Shown piece by piece: positions 26,614 through 35,744 of a stretch of DNA of 64,000 bases (positions are counted from its first letter, which is position 1; every line of letters begins with the position of its first letter). Position numbers and translations under genes: made by a program. Below the pieces are notes generated by a model. That model saw only the letters and a list, made by a program, of their open reading frames with translations. It was not told where the DNA came from and ran no database searches. Source of the DNA: Paenarthrobacter aurescens TC1 (GTDB lineage Bacteria > Actinomycetota > Actinomycetes > Actinomycetales > Micrococcaceae); contig CP000474.1 in NCBI GenBank assembly GCA_000014925.1, positions 3,410,001 to 3,474,000 of the forward strand. Direction: 5' to 3'.

Positions 26614-27646
26614 ATACCTTCCCGGCATCATCTGGCTGGTGGTGCTCCTGGTGGTGAACGCTTTCTTCGTCGGCGCCGAGTTCGCCGTCATTTCGGCCCG
26701 CCGGTCACAGATTGAACCGAAGGCGGAGGCTGGCAGCAAAGCGGCCAAAACCACGTTGTGGGCCATGGAGCACGCGACACTGATGCTGGCAACCAGCCAG
26801 CTGGGCATCACCGTGTGTTCCTTGGTGATCCTGAACGTCTCTGAACCGGCTATCCACCACCTCTTGGAAATCCCTCTCGGGCTGACCTCTCTGTCCGGTG
26901 AAGCGATTGGCATCATCGCCTTCGTAGCCGCGCTGTTGCTGGTGACCTTCCTGCACGTGGTCCTCGGTGAAATGGTCCCGAAAAACATCTCGTTCTCCGT
27001 CCCAACCCGCGCAGCGCTGATTCTGGCGCCGCCATTGGTGATGGTCGCCCGGATCCTCAAACCGGTGATCTGGACCCTGAACGGGATAGCGAACTCCATT
27101 CTTCGCCTGTTCAAGGTCGAACCAAAGGACGAAGCCACCAGCGCATACACCTTGGATGAAGTAGCCAACATCGTGGAGCAGTCCACCCGGGACGGGATGC
27201 TGAGCGACACCAGCGGCACGCTGACCGCGGCGTTCGAGTTCACGTCCAAAACCGTGGCGGATGTCGAAGTGCCTATCGGCGAGATGGTACTCCTGCCAGC
27301 CACTTCAACGCCGGCGGACATCCAGCGCGCGGTGGCCGAGCACGGCTACTCCCGCTACATACTCACCGACGACGACGGTACGCCCACCGGTTATTTGCAC
27401 CTCAAAGACGTCATGGACCTGACCACCCGGGAAAAATTCGACCAACCGGTGCCCGCCAAACGAATCCGCAAACTCGCATCCGCCTACAGCGGCAGCGAAC
27501 TCGAGGACGCACTGGCCACCATGCGCCGCAGCGGTGCCCACGTCGCACGGGTTTTCGATGCTGCCGGGAACACCACTGGTGTGCTGTTCTTGGAAGACAT
27601 CATCGAAGAACTCGTCGGCGAAGTACAAGACGCCACCAGCACTTAA
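26606..27646 (+). CDS. CNNM-type hemolysin family protein, short paralogue
   Basis: 346-aa paralogue of the preceding gene, with the DUF21 membrane domain (NAFFVGAEFAVISARRSQIE, LGEMVPKNISFS) and a CBS pair (VPIGEMVLLP, GYSRYILTDDDGTPTGYLHL, NTTGVLFLEDIIEELVGEV) but no CorC/HlyC domain after the CBS pair. Tandem long-plus-short CNNM pairs like this are common in actinobacteria and may form heteromers. Translation is coupled to the upstream gene by an 8-bp overlap. Likely membrane divalent-cation transport or homeostasis; the ion is not determined. Confidence 0.87.
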   Translation: MSEYLPGIIWLVVLLVVNAFFVGAEFAVISARRSQIEPKAEAGSKAAKTTLWAMEHATLMLATSQLGITVCSLVILNVSEPAIHHLLEIPLGLTSLSGEAIGIIAFVAALLLVTFLHVVLGEMVPKNISFSVPTRAALILAPPLVMVARILKPVIWTLNGIANSILRLFKVEPKDEATSAYTLDEVANIVEQSTRDGMLSDTSGTLTAAFEFTSKTVADVEVPIGEMVLLPATSTPADIQRAVAEHGYSRYILTDDDGTPTGYLHLKDVMDLTTREKFDQPVPAKRIRKLASAYSGSELEDALATMRRSGAHVARVFDAAGNTTGVLFLEDIIEELVGEVQDATST

Positions 27647-27724
27647 GTGCTCCATCCCATCATCGCCATCGGCTGACGTTCTTGGACGCCACAAAAGGCA
27701 AATCCCACGACATCTGAGCCCTTT

Positions 27725-27804
27725 CTGTTGCTTCGCTTGTGAGGGATGTCGTCTAGTTGGTTTTCTGAGTGTTGTCTGGGTGTCGCCGGTGTGTGGGGGT
27801 TGCG
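27725..27804 (+). promoter_or_regulatory. Conserved 80-nt leader of mosaic paralogue B
   Basis: Nearly identical over 80 nt to the leaders at 15617-15696 (minus) and 35665-35744. It contains TGAGGGATGTC and ends in GGGGG 5 nt before the GTG at 27805. Confidence 0.55.
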
Positions 27805-30800
27805 GTGTTTCGTCGTGGTGTGGCGTGGTTGGTTGCTGTGGTGTTGGTGGTGGCGCCGGGGTTGTTGGTGGTGCCTGCGGCGGTGGCTGCGGATCCGGTG
27901 GTGGAGAACGTGGTGTCGTTCTCGGATGTGCCGGCCGGGTCGCAGTTCGCGACGGAGATTTCGTGGTTGGCCGCGTCGGGTATTTCCACGGGCTGGGATG
28001 CCGGGTCAGGGGTGCGGCAGTACCGTCCGTTGGAGTCCATTGCCCGGGACGCGATGGCCGCGTTCCTGTACCGGCATGCCGGGTCCCCTGCGTTCACAGC
28101 CCCTTCGGTGTCTCCGTTTACTGATGTTCCGGTTGGGGCAGCGTTCTATAAGGAGATCACCTGGCTGGCCTCCAAGGGCATTTCCACCGGCTGGGATGTT
28201 GGTAACGGGAAACGTGAGTATCGTCCGTTGTCCCCGATTGCCCGTGATGCGATGGCCGCGTTCTTGTACCGGTACGCGGACAAACCAGCCTTCACCGCCC
28301 CTTCTGTTTCTCCTTTCGGTGATGTGCCCGCCGGTGGCGGGTTTTATACCGAGATCACCTGGCTGGCCGCGTCCGGGATTTCCACGGGCTGGGATGTGGG
28401 TAACGGGGTGCGGGAATACCGGCCGTTGAACGGGATCGCCCGGGATGCGATGGCCGCGTTCCTGTACCGGTACGCAGGACAGAAAGAACCCGCCGACCCT
28501 GAGAACCCTGCCGCAGGGACCGTCACGGTAGCCCCGGACGTCGAGATCCTGGAACCGGCCCAACTCGAAACCGCACAAGTCACCAGCAACACGGTGGTCC
28601 TGCCCTCGGATCAAGCAACGGACATCAAACCCAACGACGTACTCGTCTCCGGTATCACCACAGGCACCCCGGACGGGCTCCTGGTCCGGGTGGTCCAGGT
28701 AGTGAGGGACCCGGGCGGAACCACCCTGGTGAAAACCAAACCCGCCACCGTGCCCGAAGCCGTGGTCTCCACCGGAGGTTTGCTCGAAGTCACCGGCACC
28801 CCGGTGAGCTCCGAGTTCATCCCGGCACCCGACGTCGTCGTTGAACCAGACGCAGCCCCGACCGCAACAAAACCGGACATGGCGCGGCCGTTCGCCGAAA
28901 CTTCGAAGGACGTGTTCAACAAGTCCATGACGTTCAAGAAGACCGTCAAGGGCGAGTTCGGCAAACCGGACGCACCCTTGACCGGTAATGGCTCGGTGAC
29001 CTTGAAGTCGTCGGTGACGGCGAAGGCCACGGCGAAGATGACGCTCGACGTCGGCTTCCTGCAGTTGAAGGAAGCCTCGGTAGAGGTGACGCCGTCGGTG
29101 AAGGCCGAGCATTCCGTCACGGCCGAGGGGTCTTTGAAGGGCCAGGTGACGTCGAAGCTTGGTGAGCTGAATGCGGCGTTCACGTTCATGGCCGGTCCGG
29201 TTCCGGTGGTGGTGACCGCCGAGGCCGAGATGAATGCAAACTTCTCCCTGGACGGGAACGCCAACGTGGCGTTCTCCTCATCCCAGACCGTCACCAGCAA
29301 CCACGGATTCAAATACAACAACGGCGCATTCAGCCTGGTCAACGACAAACCCACCACCGCAGGAATCCAGAACGAGTACAAAGCCTCCGCCTCACTGACC
29401 GCAAGAGCATCCCTGGACTTCGACGCCACCATCAAGCTCTACGGCGTCGCTGGGATCACTTTCGGAATGGGGCCGTACGCGACCACCACCATCACCGTTA
29501 CCGCTGCCAGCGGGGAACAGCTCTCCTGGACCTGCCCCTTGGAACTCGGCGTCGAAGGCCGGCTCGGCGTGACGGCAGGCATCGAGATTATGGGCTTCAA
29601 CCTCGGCGAGTGGGAAGCCACAGTAACCAAGTCATGGCCCCTGTTCACTGCAAACCCCTGCCAAGGCACCGCTGTCATCCAGCCCCCACCAACAAACCCC
29701 ACCCCGACCCCGACTCCCACACCGGAGCCCGAGCCGACTGAGGGGAATAGTCAGCGATACCTGACGGGAGGGTACATGGGAGTCGGTTATGAGGTTCAGG
29801 TCGATGGAACTGTCCGTTCGTGGGGCAGGAACGACTCCGGCCAACTGGGGGCAGGCAGCATGCCTTGGCGGAGTCTGCCGGGACCCGTACCTGGCCTCAG
29901 CGGGGTCAAATCCGTGGCCGCCGGTTATCAGACTGCCTACGCCATCAAGTCGGATGGCACTGTTTGGGCATGGGGTGACAATTCCACAAATCAGCTCGGT
30001 GACGGAACAACCGATTCACGCTCAACACCTGCCCGCATCCAAGGAATTAGCGACGTGATCGATGTAGCGGCGACCTATTACGGGGCCATTGCGCTCAAGA
30101 AGGACGGGTCGGTGTGGGCATGGGGCCTGTACACAATGGGGGCGGACGCCATGCATGCAGAGATTCGTCCCGTGCCGCAACCACTATCGGGGCTTTCAAG
30201 CATTAAGGCCATCGCTGCAGGGTCAAGTTCGAACTATGCACTTAAGAGTGATGGAACGGTATGGGCATGGGGTGACAACGGCTCAGGACAGCTTGGCGAT
30301 GGCACGACGACTGAGCGACTGACTCCTGTGAAGGTCAGCAACCTCGCCAGCGTCAAATCCATCTCGGCTGGAAACGGCACTGCTTATGCACTGCAAACGG
30401 ATGGCACGGCGCGGGCTTGGGGAAGCAACAGCTGGGGGCAGCTCGGCGATGGCACCACAACCTGGCGTTCACTGCCCGTGACAATTGCCGGCCTGTCCGG
30501 CGTCGCAGCTCTTGAGGGTGGCGACGGAAACGGCTACGCCCTCATGAAAGACGGGACAGTCCGCGGTTGGGGTTATAACAAACTGGGTGCCGTTGGAAGT
30601 GGGGATACCGCGGAGCGGCACCTCCCCACTCCTGTGGTAGGTGTCACCGGTGCAGTTGCCGTTTCCGCCGGATCCGCTTGTGCCTACGTCGTACTGGGAA
30701 ACGGTGATGCTTTGGCGTGGGGTTGGAACGAATTTGGACAGTTAGGTGACGGGACATACGAAAACCGGGCCAGACCAGTTGCGTTCGGGGTGCAAGGCTC

Positions 30801-30810
30801 ACCGCTGTAA
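27805..30810 (+). CDS. SLH-like surface protein with RCC1 propeller (mosaic paralogue B)
   Basis: Secreted protein of about 1001 aa, start GTG 27805 with GGGGG 5 nt upstream (GTG 27769 is an alternative). After the signal peptide come three SLH-like repeats, the same beta stalk as in paralogues A and C, a PPPTNPTPTPTPTPEPEP linker, and seven RCC1-type blades with the signature YALKSDGTVWAWGDN..GQLGDGTT. RCC1 propellers in bacteria serve as extracellular binding modules; no partner can be named. Compared with C, the linker (KPDMARPFAETSKDVFNKS) and part of the stalk (LDVGFLQLKEASVEV) differ in blocks, and those blocks match A in some places and not in others, a mosaic pattern. It follows the CNNM pair on the same strand but has its own leader. 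Confidence 0.85.
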   Translation: MFRRGVAWLVAVVLVVAPGLLVVPAAVAADPVVENVVSFSDVPAGSQFATEISWLAASGISTGWDAGSGVRQYRPLESIARDAMAAFLYRHAGSPAFTAPSVSPFTDVPVGAAFYKEITWLASKGISTGWDVGNGKREYRPLSPIARDAMAAFLYRYADKPAFTAPSVSPFGDVPAGGGFYTEITWLAASGISTGWDVGNGVREYRPLNGIARDAMAAFLYRYAGQKEPADPENPAAGTVTVAPDVEILEPAQLETAQVTSNTVVLPSDQATDIKPNDVLVSGITTGTPDGLLVRVVQVVRDPGGTTLVKTKPATVPEAVVSTGGLLEVTGTPVSSEFIPAPDVVVEPDAAPTATKPDMARPFAETSKDVFNKSMTFKKTVKGEFGKPDAPLTGNGSVTLKSSVTAKATAKMTLDVGFLQLKEASVEVTPSVKAEHSVTAEGSLKGQVTSKLGELNAAFTFMAGPVPVVVTAEAEMNANFSLDGNANVAFSSSQTVTSNHGFKYNNGAFSLVNDKPTTAGIQNEYKASASLTARASLDFDATIKLYGVAGITFGMGPYATTTITVTAASGEQLSWTCPLELGVEGRLGVTAGIEIMGFNLGEWEATVTKSWPLFTANPCQGTAVIQPPPTNPTPTPTPTPEPEPTEGNSQRYLTGGYMGVGYEVQVDGTVRSWGRNDSGQLGAGSMPWRSLPGPVPGLSGVKSVAAGYQTAYAIKSDGTVWAWGDNSTNQLGDGTTDSRSTPARIQGISDVIDVAATYYGAIALKKDGSVWAWGLYTMGADAMHAEIRPVPQPLSGLSSIKAIAAGSSSNYALKSDGTVWAWGDNGSGQLGDGTTTERLTPVKVSNLASVKSISAGNGTAYALQTDGTARAWGSNSWGQLGDGTTTWRSLPVTIAGLSGVAALEGGDGNGYALMKDGTVRGWGYNKLGAVGSGDTAERHLPTPVVGVTGAVAVSAGSACAYVVLGNGDALAWGWNEFGQLGDGTYENRARPVAFGVQGSPL

Positions 30811-30861
30811 ATCTGCTTGATGGCTTAGAACTTTCTCGCACCGGTCCAGACCATCAGATGA

Positions 30862-30914
30862 CGACGCCGGAGGCCAGGTTGAAATCCCACCCTGACCTCC
30901 GGCGTCGCTCTTTT
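30862..30914. terminator. Intrinsic terminator
   Basis: 12-bp stem (30862-30873 with 30896-30907) followed by CTCTTTT on the plus strand, between the converging RCC1-propeller and protease genes. Confidence 0.75.
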
Positions 30915-30939
30915 CATGCGAAGAGGCGGCTACCGCCGC

Positions 30940-33900
30940 TTAGTTGTTCATGTACTTCTGGTGGTACCGGTACATGAACGCTGCCATGGCATCGCGGTTC
31001 ACTGGGACGAGTGGCTGGAACGTTTTGGAGCCGTCCGCAGCGGTCCAGCCAGTGGAGATGCCGGCACCGGACAACCAACTGATTTCGGCGTGGAACTGTG
31101 CGCCCGGCGGCACGTCAACGAAGACCTGGGAATCCACGAACGCCGGTTTCCCGGCAAAGCGGTACATGAACGCGGCCATAGCGTCGCGATTCACAGGTTG
31201 TACCGGCCGGAATGTTTTGGAACCGTTCGCTTCGATCCAGCCCGTCGAAATCCCTTGGGACGCCAACCACGTGATCTCTTTGTAGAACTGTGTGCTGGGC
31301 GTGATGTCCGCGAACGGAGACACTGCCGGAGCGTTGAATGCGGGTGAACCGGCAAGCCGGTACATGAACGCTGCCATCGCATCCCTGTTCACTGCCTGAA
31401 CAGGACGGAACGACTTGGAACCATCGGCCTCCGTCCAGCCGGTGGAAATTCCCCGTGCAGCCAACCACGAAATCTCATCAAAGAACTGAGCACCGACGGG
31501 AAGATCCGCGAACACTACCGGAGCCGGGGTGGTCTTGAAGAGCTGCGACCATTCAGTCACGGTACCTTCAGCGAGGACGTAATCCGTCATAGCCCTTGCG
31601 GTGATCGTTACTGTGCCGGAGCCCGGGTACGTCCCTGCAGCGACAACGTTCCCGCCGACCAGGTACTCAACACCTTCTGTCGCAGGAATCGTGTACGTGT
31701 CGTCCTTCGTCCCATCCACATCCGTAAACGTCACCGGAGCCGGGGTCACCACGAACGGGGTCGCCTTGAACTCATGGGCCCACTCAGAAACGGCACCCTC
31801 AGCCAGCACATAATCCGTCAGTGCCTTGGCGGTGACCGTTACCGTCCCGGAACCCGGGTACTTCCCAGCCGCGACAACATTCCCGCCAACCAGGTACTCA
31901 ACACCTTCAGTGGCAGGAATCGTGTACGTGTCGTCCTTCGTCCCATCCACATCCGTAAACGTCACCGGAGCCGGGGTCACCACAAACGGGGTCGCCTTGA
32001 ACTCATGGGCCCACTCAGAAACGGCACCCTCAGCCAGCACATAATCCGTTACTGCTTTAGCCGTCACGGTCACTGTTCCTGAGCCCGGGTACGTCCCTGC
32101 AGCGACAACGTTCCCGCCGACCAGGTACTCAACACCTTCTGTCGCAGGAATCGTGTACGTGTCGTCCTTCGTCCCATCCACATCCGTAAACGTCACCGGA
32201 GCCGGGGTCACCACGAACGGGGTCGCCTTGAACTCATGGGCCCACTCAGACGTTGCGCCCTCAGCCAGCACATAATCCGTTACTGCTTTAGCCGTCACGG
32301 TCACTGTTCCTGAGCCCGGGTACTTCCCAGCCGCGACAACGTTCCCGCCGACCAGGTACTCAACACCTTCAGTGGCAGGAATCGTGTACGTGTCGTCCTT
32401 CGTCCCATCCACATCCGTAAACGTCACCGGAGCCGGGGTCACCACCAACGGGGTCGCCTTGAACTCATGGGCCCACTCAGACGTTGCGCCCTCAGCCAGC
32501 ACATAATCCGTTACTGCTTTAGCCGTCACGGTCACTGTTCCTGAGCCCGGGTACGTCCCAGCCGCGACAACGTTCCCGCCGACCAGGTACTCAACACCTT
32601 CAGTGGCAGGAATCGTGTACGTGTCGTCCTTCGTCCCATCCACATCCGTAAACGTCACCGGAGCCGGGGTCACAGGGGTCGGAGCAGATCCTTCCGTGAG
32701 CTCCAAGACGGCGACTGTTTTGAATCCGCCGCCGGAGTTTCCCAGCACATCGCGAAGCGGATACAACGTCACGTCCCACTGGCCGAGCGCTGATCCCTGC
32801 GGAATCGTCATCGTCCGTTCCCACACGCCGTCCCGGGTATCCCCCGAAACCAACGACATCGAACCAAACCCATACGACTGCCCTGACCCAGGGTGCCCCA
32901 TCGTCACCACCGGAGCATTCGCCCCCGTCTGGTCAGTCAGCCTCACCGACACCGTCACCACAGCCGGCCCATCCGAAAGATCGAACGAAGTAGGACTCAC
33001 CGAGGAACTCACCAACGAAGGCGCAGACACATCCGCGGCAGCACCGGAAACGTCAAGAACCGCCAAGGTCTTGAATCCGCCGCCGGAGTTCCCCAACACA
33101 TCGCGAAGCGGATACAACGTCACGTCCCACTGGCCGAGCGCTGATCCCTGCGGAATCGTCATCGTCCGTTCCCACACGCCGTCCCGGGTATCCCCCGAAA
33201 CCAACGACATCGAACCAAACCCATACGACTGCCCTGACCCATCGTGCCCCATCGTCACCACCGGAGCATTCGCCCCCGTCTGGTCAGTCAGCCTCACCGA
33301 CACCGTCACCACAGCCGGCCCATCCGAAAGATCGAACGAAGTAGGACTCACCGAGGAACTCACCAACGAAGGCGCAGACACATCCGCGGCAGCACCGGAA
33401 ACGTCAAGAACCGCCAAGGTCTTGAATCCGCCGCCGGAGTTTCCCAACACATCGCGAAGCGGATACAACGTCACGTCCCACTGGCCGAGCGCTGATCCCT
33501 GCGGAATCGTCATCGTCCGTTCCCACACGCCGTCCCGGGTATCCCCCGAAACCAACGACATCGAACCAAACCCATACGACTGCCCTGACCCATCGTGCCC
33601 CATCGTCACCACCGGAGCATTCGCCCCCGTCTGGTCAGTCAGCCTCACCGACACCGTCACCACAGCCGGCCCATCCGAAAGATCGAACGAAGTAGGACTC
33701 ACCGAGGAACTCACCAACGAAGGCGCAGACACATCCAGGGGCTCAGTGCGGTCCTCGAACGTGTACTCCCAGCGACTGGTTGCACCTTCGGCCAGAACAA
33801 AGCCAGTAGTTGCTTCCGCAAGCACGCTCACGGTTCCACTGCCAGGGTAGGGGCCAGCTGCAAGGACTTTGCTGTCTACCGAGTAGTGCACACCCTCTGA

Positions 33901-35499
33901 GTCCGGGATCTCATAGGCATCCGCCGACGACCCGTCTTCGTCGATAAACGTCACAGGAGCCGGGGTCACTGCCACGTCACCCGGTGGCAGCTCGGTGGGG
34001 TGGAAATCCAGTGCTTCCGTCGCGTCCACCAAGCCCGATCCACAACCAGCCAAGCAACCACCGGGAAGCGGTCGAGAGGTCTCCTTCATCCTTTGCTCGA
34101 CGGCCTCGGGGTTGGTCAAGCCACCGAGTTCCGAGAACAAAAGCGCAGCTACGCCTGCAACATGTGGGGCTGCCATGGATGTTCCCTGCTGAAACGCATA
34201 GGCGGGCTCCTCCTGGGTGGTTGATCCGAAGTTTGAAGTCGAGAGGATCCCGCCCAATACGTCCGAGCTCATGTCCCCACCGGGAGCTGTGACATCCACG
34301 GCGCTACCGTAGTTGGAGTACGGAGCTCTGGCACCGTTCCTTCCACTCGCTGCAACTGTAATCACGTTCTGGCAGTTAGCTGGGCTCGAATCGGCTGCCG
34401 GCCTATTGGAATTGCCAGCAGCAACAACTACGGCCGCCCCGGAGTTGTAAGCAAAATTGATCGCGTTTTGGTAGCTGGCGGAGCAGGGGCTAATGCCACC
34501 GAGGCTAAGGTTGATGACTCTCGCCGGGTTGGGGTTGATCGGGGCGCCAGACACCACACCACCCGCGGCCCATACGATCGAATCGGCGATGTCCGACGTG
34601 TACCCGCCGCAGGCGCCCAGAGCACGAAGAGGAAGAATCTTGGCTTCGGGCGCTACGCCCGTTACACCTTTGCCATTCCCACTGATGGCCGCGACCGTGC
34701 CTGCCACGTGAGTTCCGTGCCAAGAAGATACACCTTGTGGGCTGCCCCAATAGCATTGGTTCGCCGAAATCCAGTCGCCTTCGTCTGTCGGATCAGCGTC
34801 CCGGCCGTCCCCATCGCGGGCGGCTTGGGAGCTGGAAATCATGTCGTAGCCAGGCAGTACGTTGCCATCGAGTTCAAAATGACTTGTGATGCCTGTGTCC
34901 ACGACCGCCACCACCACACCTTGACCACGGTTGTACTCCCACGCACCCGGAGCTCTAAGTCCGGCGAAGTCCTCCCACAGATCCCACTGAAGGGAATACA
35001 GCCCGTCATTTGGGTCGGCTGCCGTCTGCATAATCGCGTCGGGTTCCGCGTATTCCACGGCCGGATCTGACCTTAGAGCGTCGAGAAAGACCTCAGCCTC
35101 ATCCGCAGGAAGGGCTTCATCGAGTTTGACGATGTGTCCCCCGGTTGCGCTCTCGCGCAAATTCGTTGCAAGAACGCCTAGCTTTGTTGCAGCCTGACTA
35201 ACGGCATTGCCTGCCGTTTCCGCAGCCTGTGCTCCCGCGTTGTCTTCTCTCAGTCCAACGATGAACTGGTCGGTAGCAATCTCGAGAGCAGGCTGCATGG
35301 CCTGCGTCGTACTGGAAACGATGTCACTCTCGTCGGCGACTGCTGGAAGTGCAGCCAGTCCTCCGCTGAAAAGGAGTGTTGTCACGGCGACGCCGACGGT
35401 TCTAAACGATGGCGCGCGGAATCTCTCAAGCATGTTTCTGGGCATCCTAGGGAAGGCGAAAAAGCCAGAGCTGGCTGATCGCAGGCAACTGGAGATCAC
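30940..35499 (-). CDS. Large secreted subtilisin-like protease with repeat stalk and SLH-like triplet
   Basis: 1519-aa S8-family protease. GTG 35499 has GGGGG 7 nt upstream; the signal peptide ends near ALPAVAD. An I9-like propeptide (ATDQFIVGLRED) precedes the catalytic domain, with Asp 201 (VVDTGI), His 261 (WHGTHVAG) and Ser 441 (GTSMAAP). Then come one diverged beta domain, three nearly identical 117-aa repeats (DVSAPSLVSSSVSPTSFDLS ... DVLGNSGGGFKTLAVL), five 77-aa repeats (PAPVTFTDVDGTKDDTYTIP ... YVLAEGATSEWAHEFKATP) and three SLH-like repeats at the C terminus. It is a longer paralogue of the protease at 1.4-4.2 kb. The stalk repeats are nearly identical in DNA, so their number may vary between strains. 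Likely surface-anchored; substrate unknown. Confidence 0.9.
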   Translation of the reverse strand: MISSCLRSASSGFFAFPRMPRNMLERFRAPSFRTVGVAVTTLLFSGGLAALPAVADESDIVSSTTQAMQPALEIATDQFIVGLREDNAGAQAAETAGNAVSQAATKLGVLATNLRESATGGHIVKLDEALPADEAEVFLDALRSDPAVEYAEPDAIMQTAADPNDGLYSLQWDLWEDFAGLRAPGAWEYNRGQGVVVAVVDTGITSHFELDGNVLPGYDMISSSQAARDGDGRDADPTDEGDWISANQCYWGSPQGVSSWHGTHVAGTVAAISGNGKGVTGVAPEAKILPLRALGACGGYTSDIADSIVWAAGGVVSGAPINPNPARVINLSLGGISPCSASYQNAINFAYNSGAAVVVAAGNSNRPAADSSPANCQNVITVAASGRNGARAPYSNYGSAVDVTAPGGDMSSDVLGGILSTSNFGSTTQEEPAYAFQQGTSMAAPHVAGVAALLFSELGGLTNPEAVEQRMKETSRPLPGGCLAGCGSGLVDATEALDFHPTELPPGDVAVTPAPVTFIDEDGSSADAYEIPDSEGVHYSVDSKVLAAGPYPGSGTVSVLAEATTGFVLAEGATSRWEYTFEDRTEPLDVSAPSLVSSSVSPTSFDLSDGPAVVTVSVRLTDQTGANAPVVTMGHDGSGQSYGFGSMSLVSGDTRDGVWERTMTIPQGSALGQWDVTLYPLRDVLGNSGGGFKTLAVLDVSGAAADVSAPSLVSSSVSPTSFDLSDGPAVVTVSVRLTDQTGANAPVVTMGHDGSGQSYGFGSMSLVSGDTRDGVWERTMTIPQGSALGQWDVTLYPLRDVLGNSGGGFKTLAVLDVSGAAADVSAPSLVSSSVSPTSFDLSDGPAVVTVSVRLTDQTGANAPVVTMGHPGSGQSYGFGSMSLVSGDTRDGVWERTMTIPQGSALGQWDVTLYPLRDVLGNSGGGFKTVAVLELTEGSAPTPVTPAPVTFTDVDGTKDDTYTIPATEGVEYLVGGNVVAAGTYPGSGTVTVTAKAVTDYVLAEGATSEWAHEFKATPLVVTPAPVTFTDVDGTKDDTYTIPATEGVEYLVGGNVVAAGKYPGSGTVTVTAKAVTDYVLAEGATSEWAHEFKATPFVVTPAPVTFTDVDGTKDDTYTIPATEGVEYLVGGNVVAAGTYPGSGTVTVTAKAVTDYVLAEGAVSEWAHEFKATPFVVTPAPVTFTDVDGTKDDTYTIPATEGVEYLVGGNVVAAGKYPGSGTVTVTAKALTDYVLAEGAVSEWAHEFKATPFVVTPAPVTFTDVDGTKDDTYTIPATEGVEYLVGGNVVAAGTYPGSGTVTITARAMTDYVLAEGTVTEWSQLFKTTPAPVVFADLPVGAQFFDEISWLAARGISTGWTEADGSKSFRPVQAVNRDAMAAFMYRLAGSPAFNAPAVSPFADITPSTQFYKEITWLASQGISTGWIEANGSKTFRPVQPVNRDAMAAFMYRFAGKPAFVDSQVFVDVPPGAQFHAEISWLSGAGISTGWTAADGSKTFQPLVPVNRDAMAAFMYRYHQKYMNN
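31519..32673. repeat. Five tandem 231-bp in-frame repeats
   Basis: The marker CCCATCCACATCCGTAAACG recurs at 31711, 31942, 32173, 32404 and 32635, an exact 231-bp period. Each unit encodes 77 aa of the protease stalk. Units are close to identical, with small alternations (for example AGGTAC versus AGTACT-type third-position changes, CGTCCC/CTTCCC). Confidence 0.9.
32695..33733. repeat. Three tandem 351-bp in-frame repeats
   Basis: The marker GGCGCAGACACATCC recurs at 33020, 33371 and 33722, an exact 351-bp period. Each unit encodes a 117-aa beta domain. Units two and three (plus orientation) are almost identical; the first differs mainly at its left end. Confidence 0.9.
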
Positions 35500-35664
35500 C
35501 AGCTGACCCCCAGGAGATTGTAAGCAGACTTTTGACTTGCGCTGGATGACCTAACCGTTTATGACACCGTGCAATGGCTGGGTCGTTTGGCTTCCGCCCA
35601 AAGCGGGTAACAGTTGACGCATTGAACGCCACATTGAGCAATCCCTACGACTTTTGGGGATTTG

Positions 35665-35744
35665 CTGTTGCTTTGCTGATGAGGGATGTCATTTAGTTAG
35701 CTTTCTGAGTGTTGTCTGGGTGTCGCCGGTGTGTGGGGGTTGCG
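35665..35744 (+). promoter_or_regulatory. Conserved 80-nt leader of mosaic paralogue C
   Basis: Third copy of the shared leader. It differs from the others in a few bases (ATGTCATTTAGTTAG instead of ATGTCGTCTAGTTGG) and is otherwise the same up to the GTG at 35745. Confidence 0.55.

Noticed and set aside
32603..33850. 415-aa open frame opposite the protease repeats
   Set aside because: Antisense shadow of the 351-bp repeats; the protease frame has signal peptide, catalytic triad and known domains.
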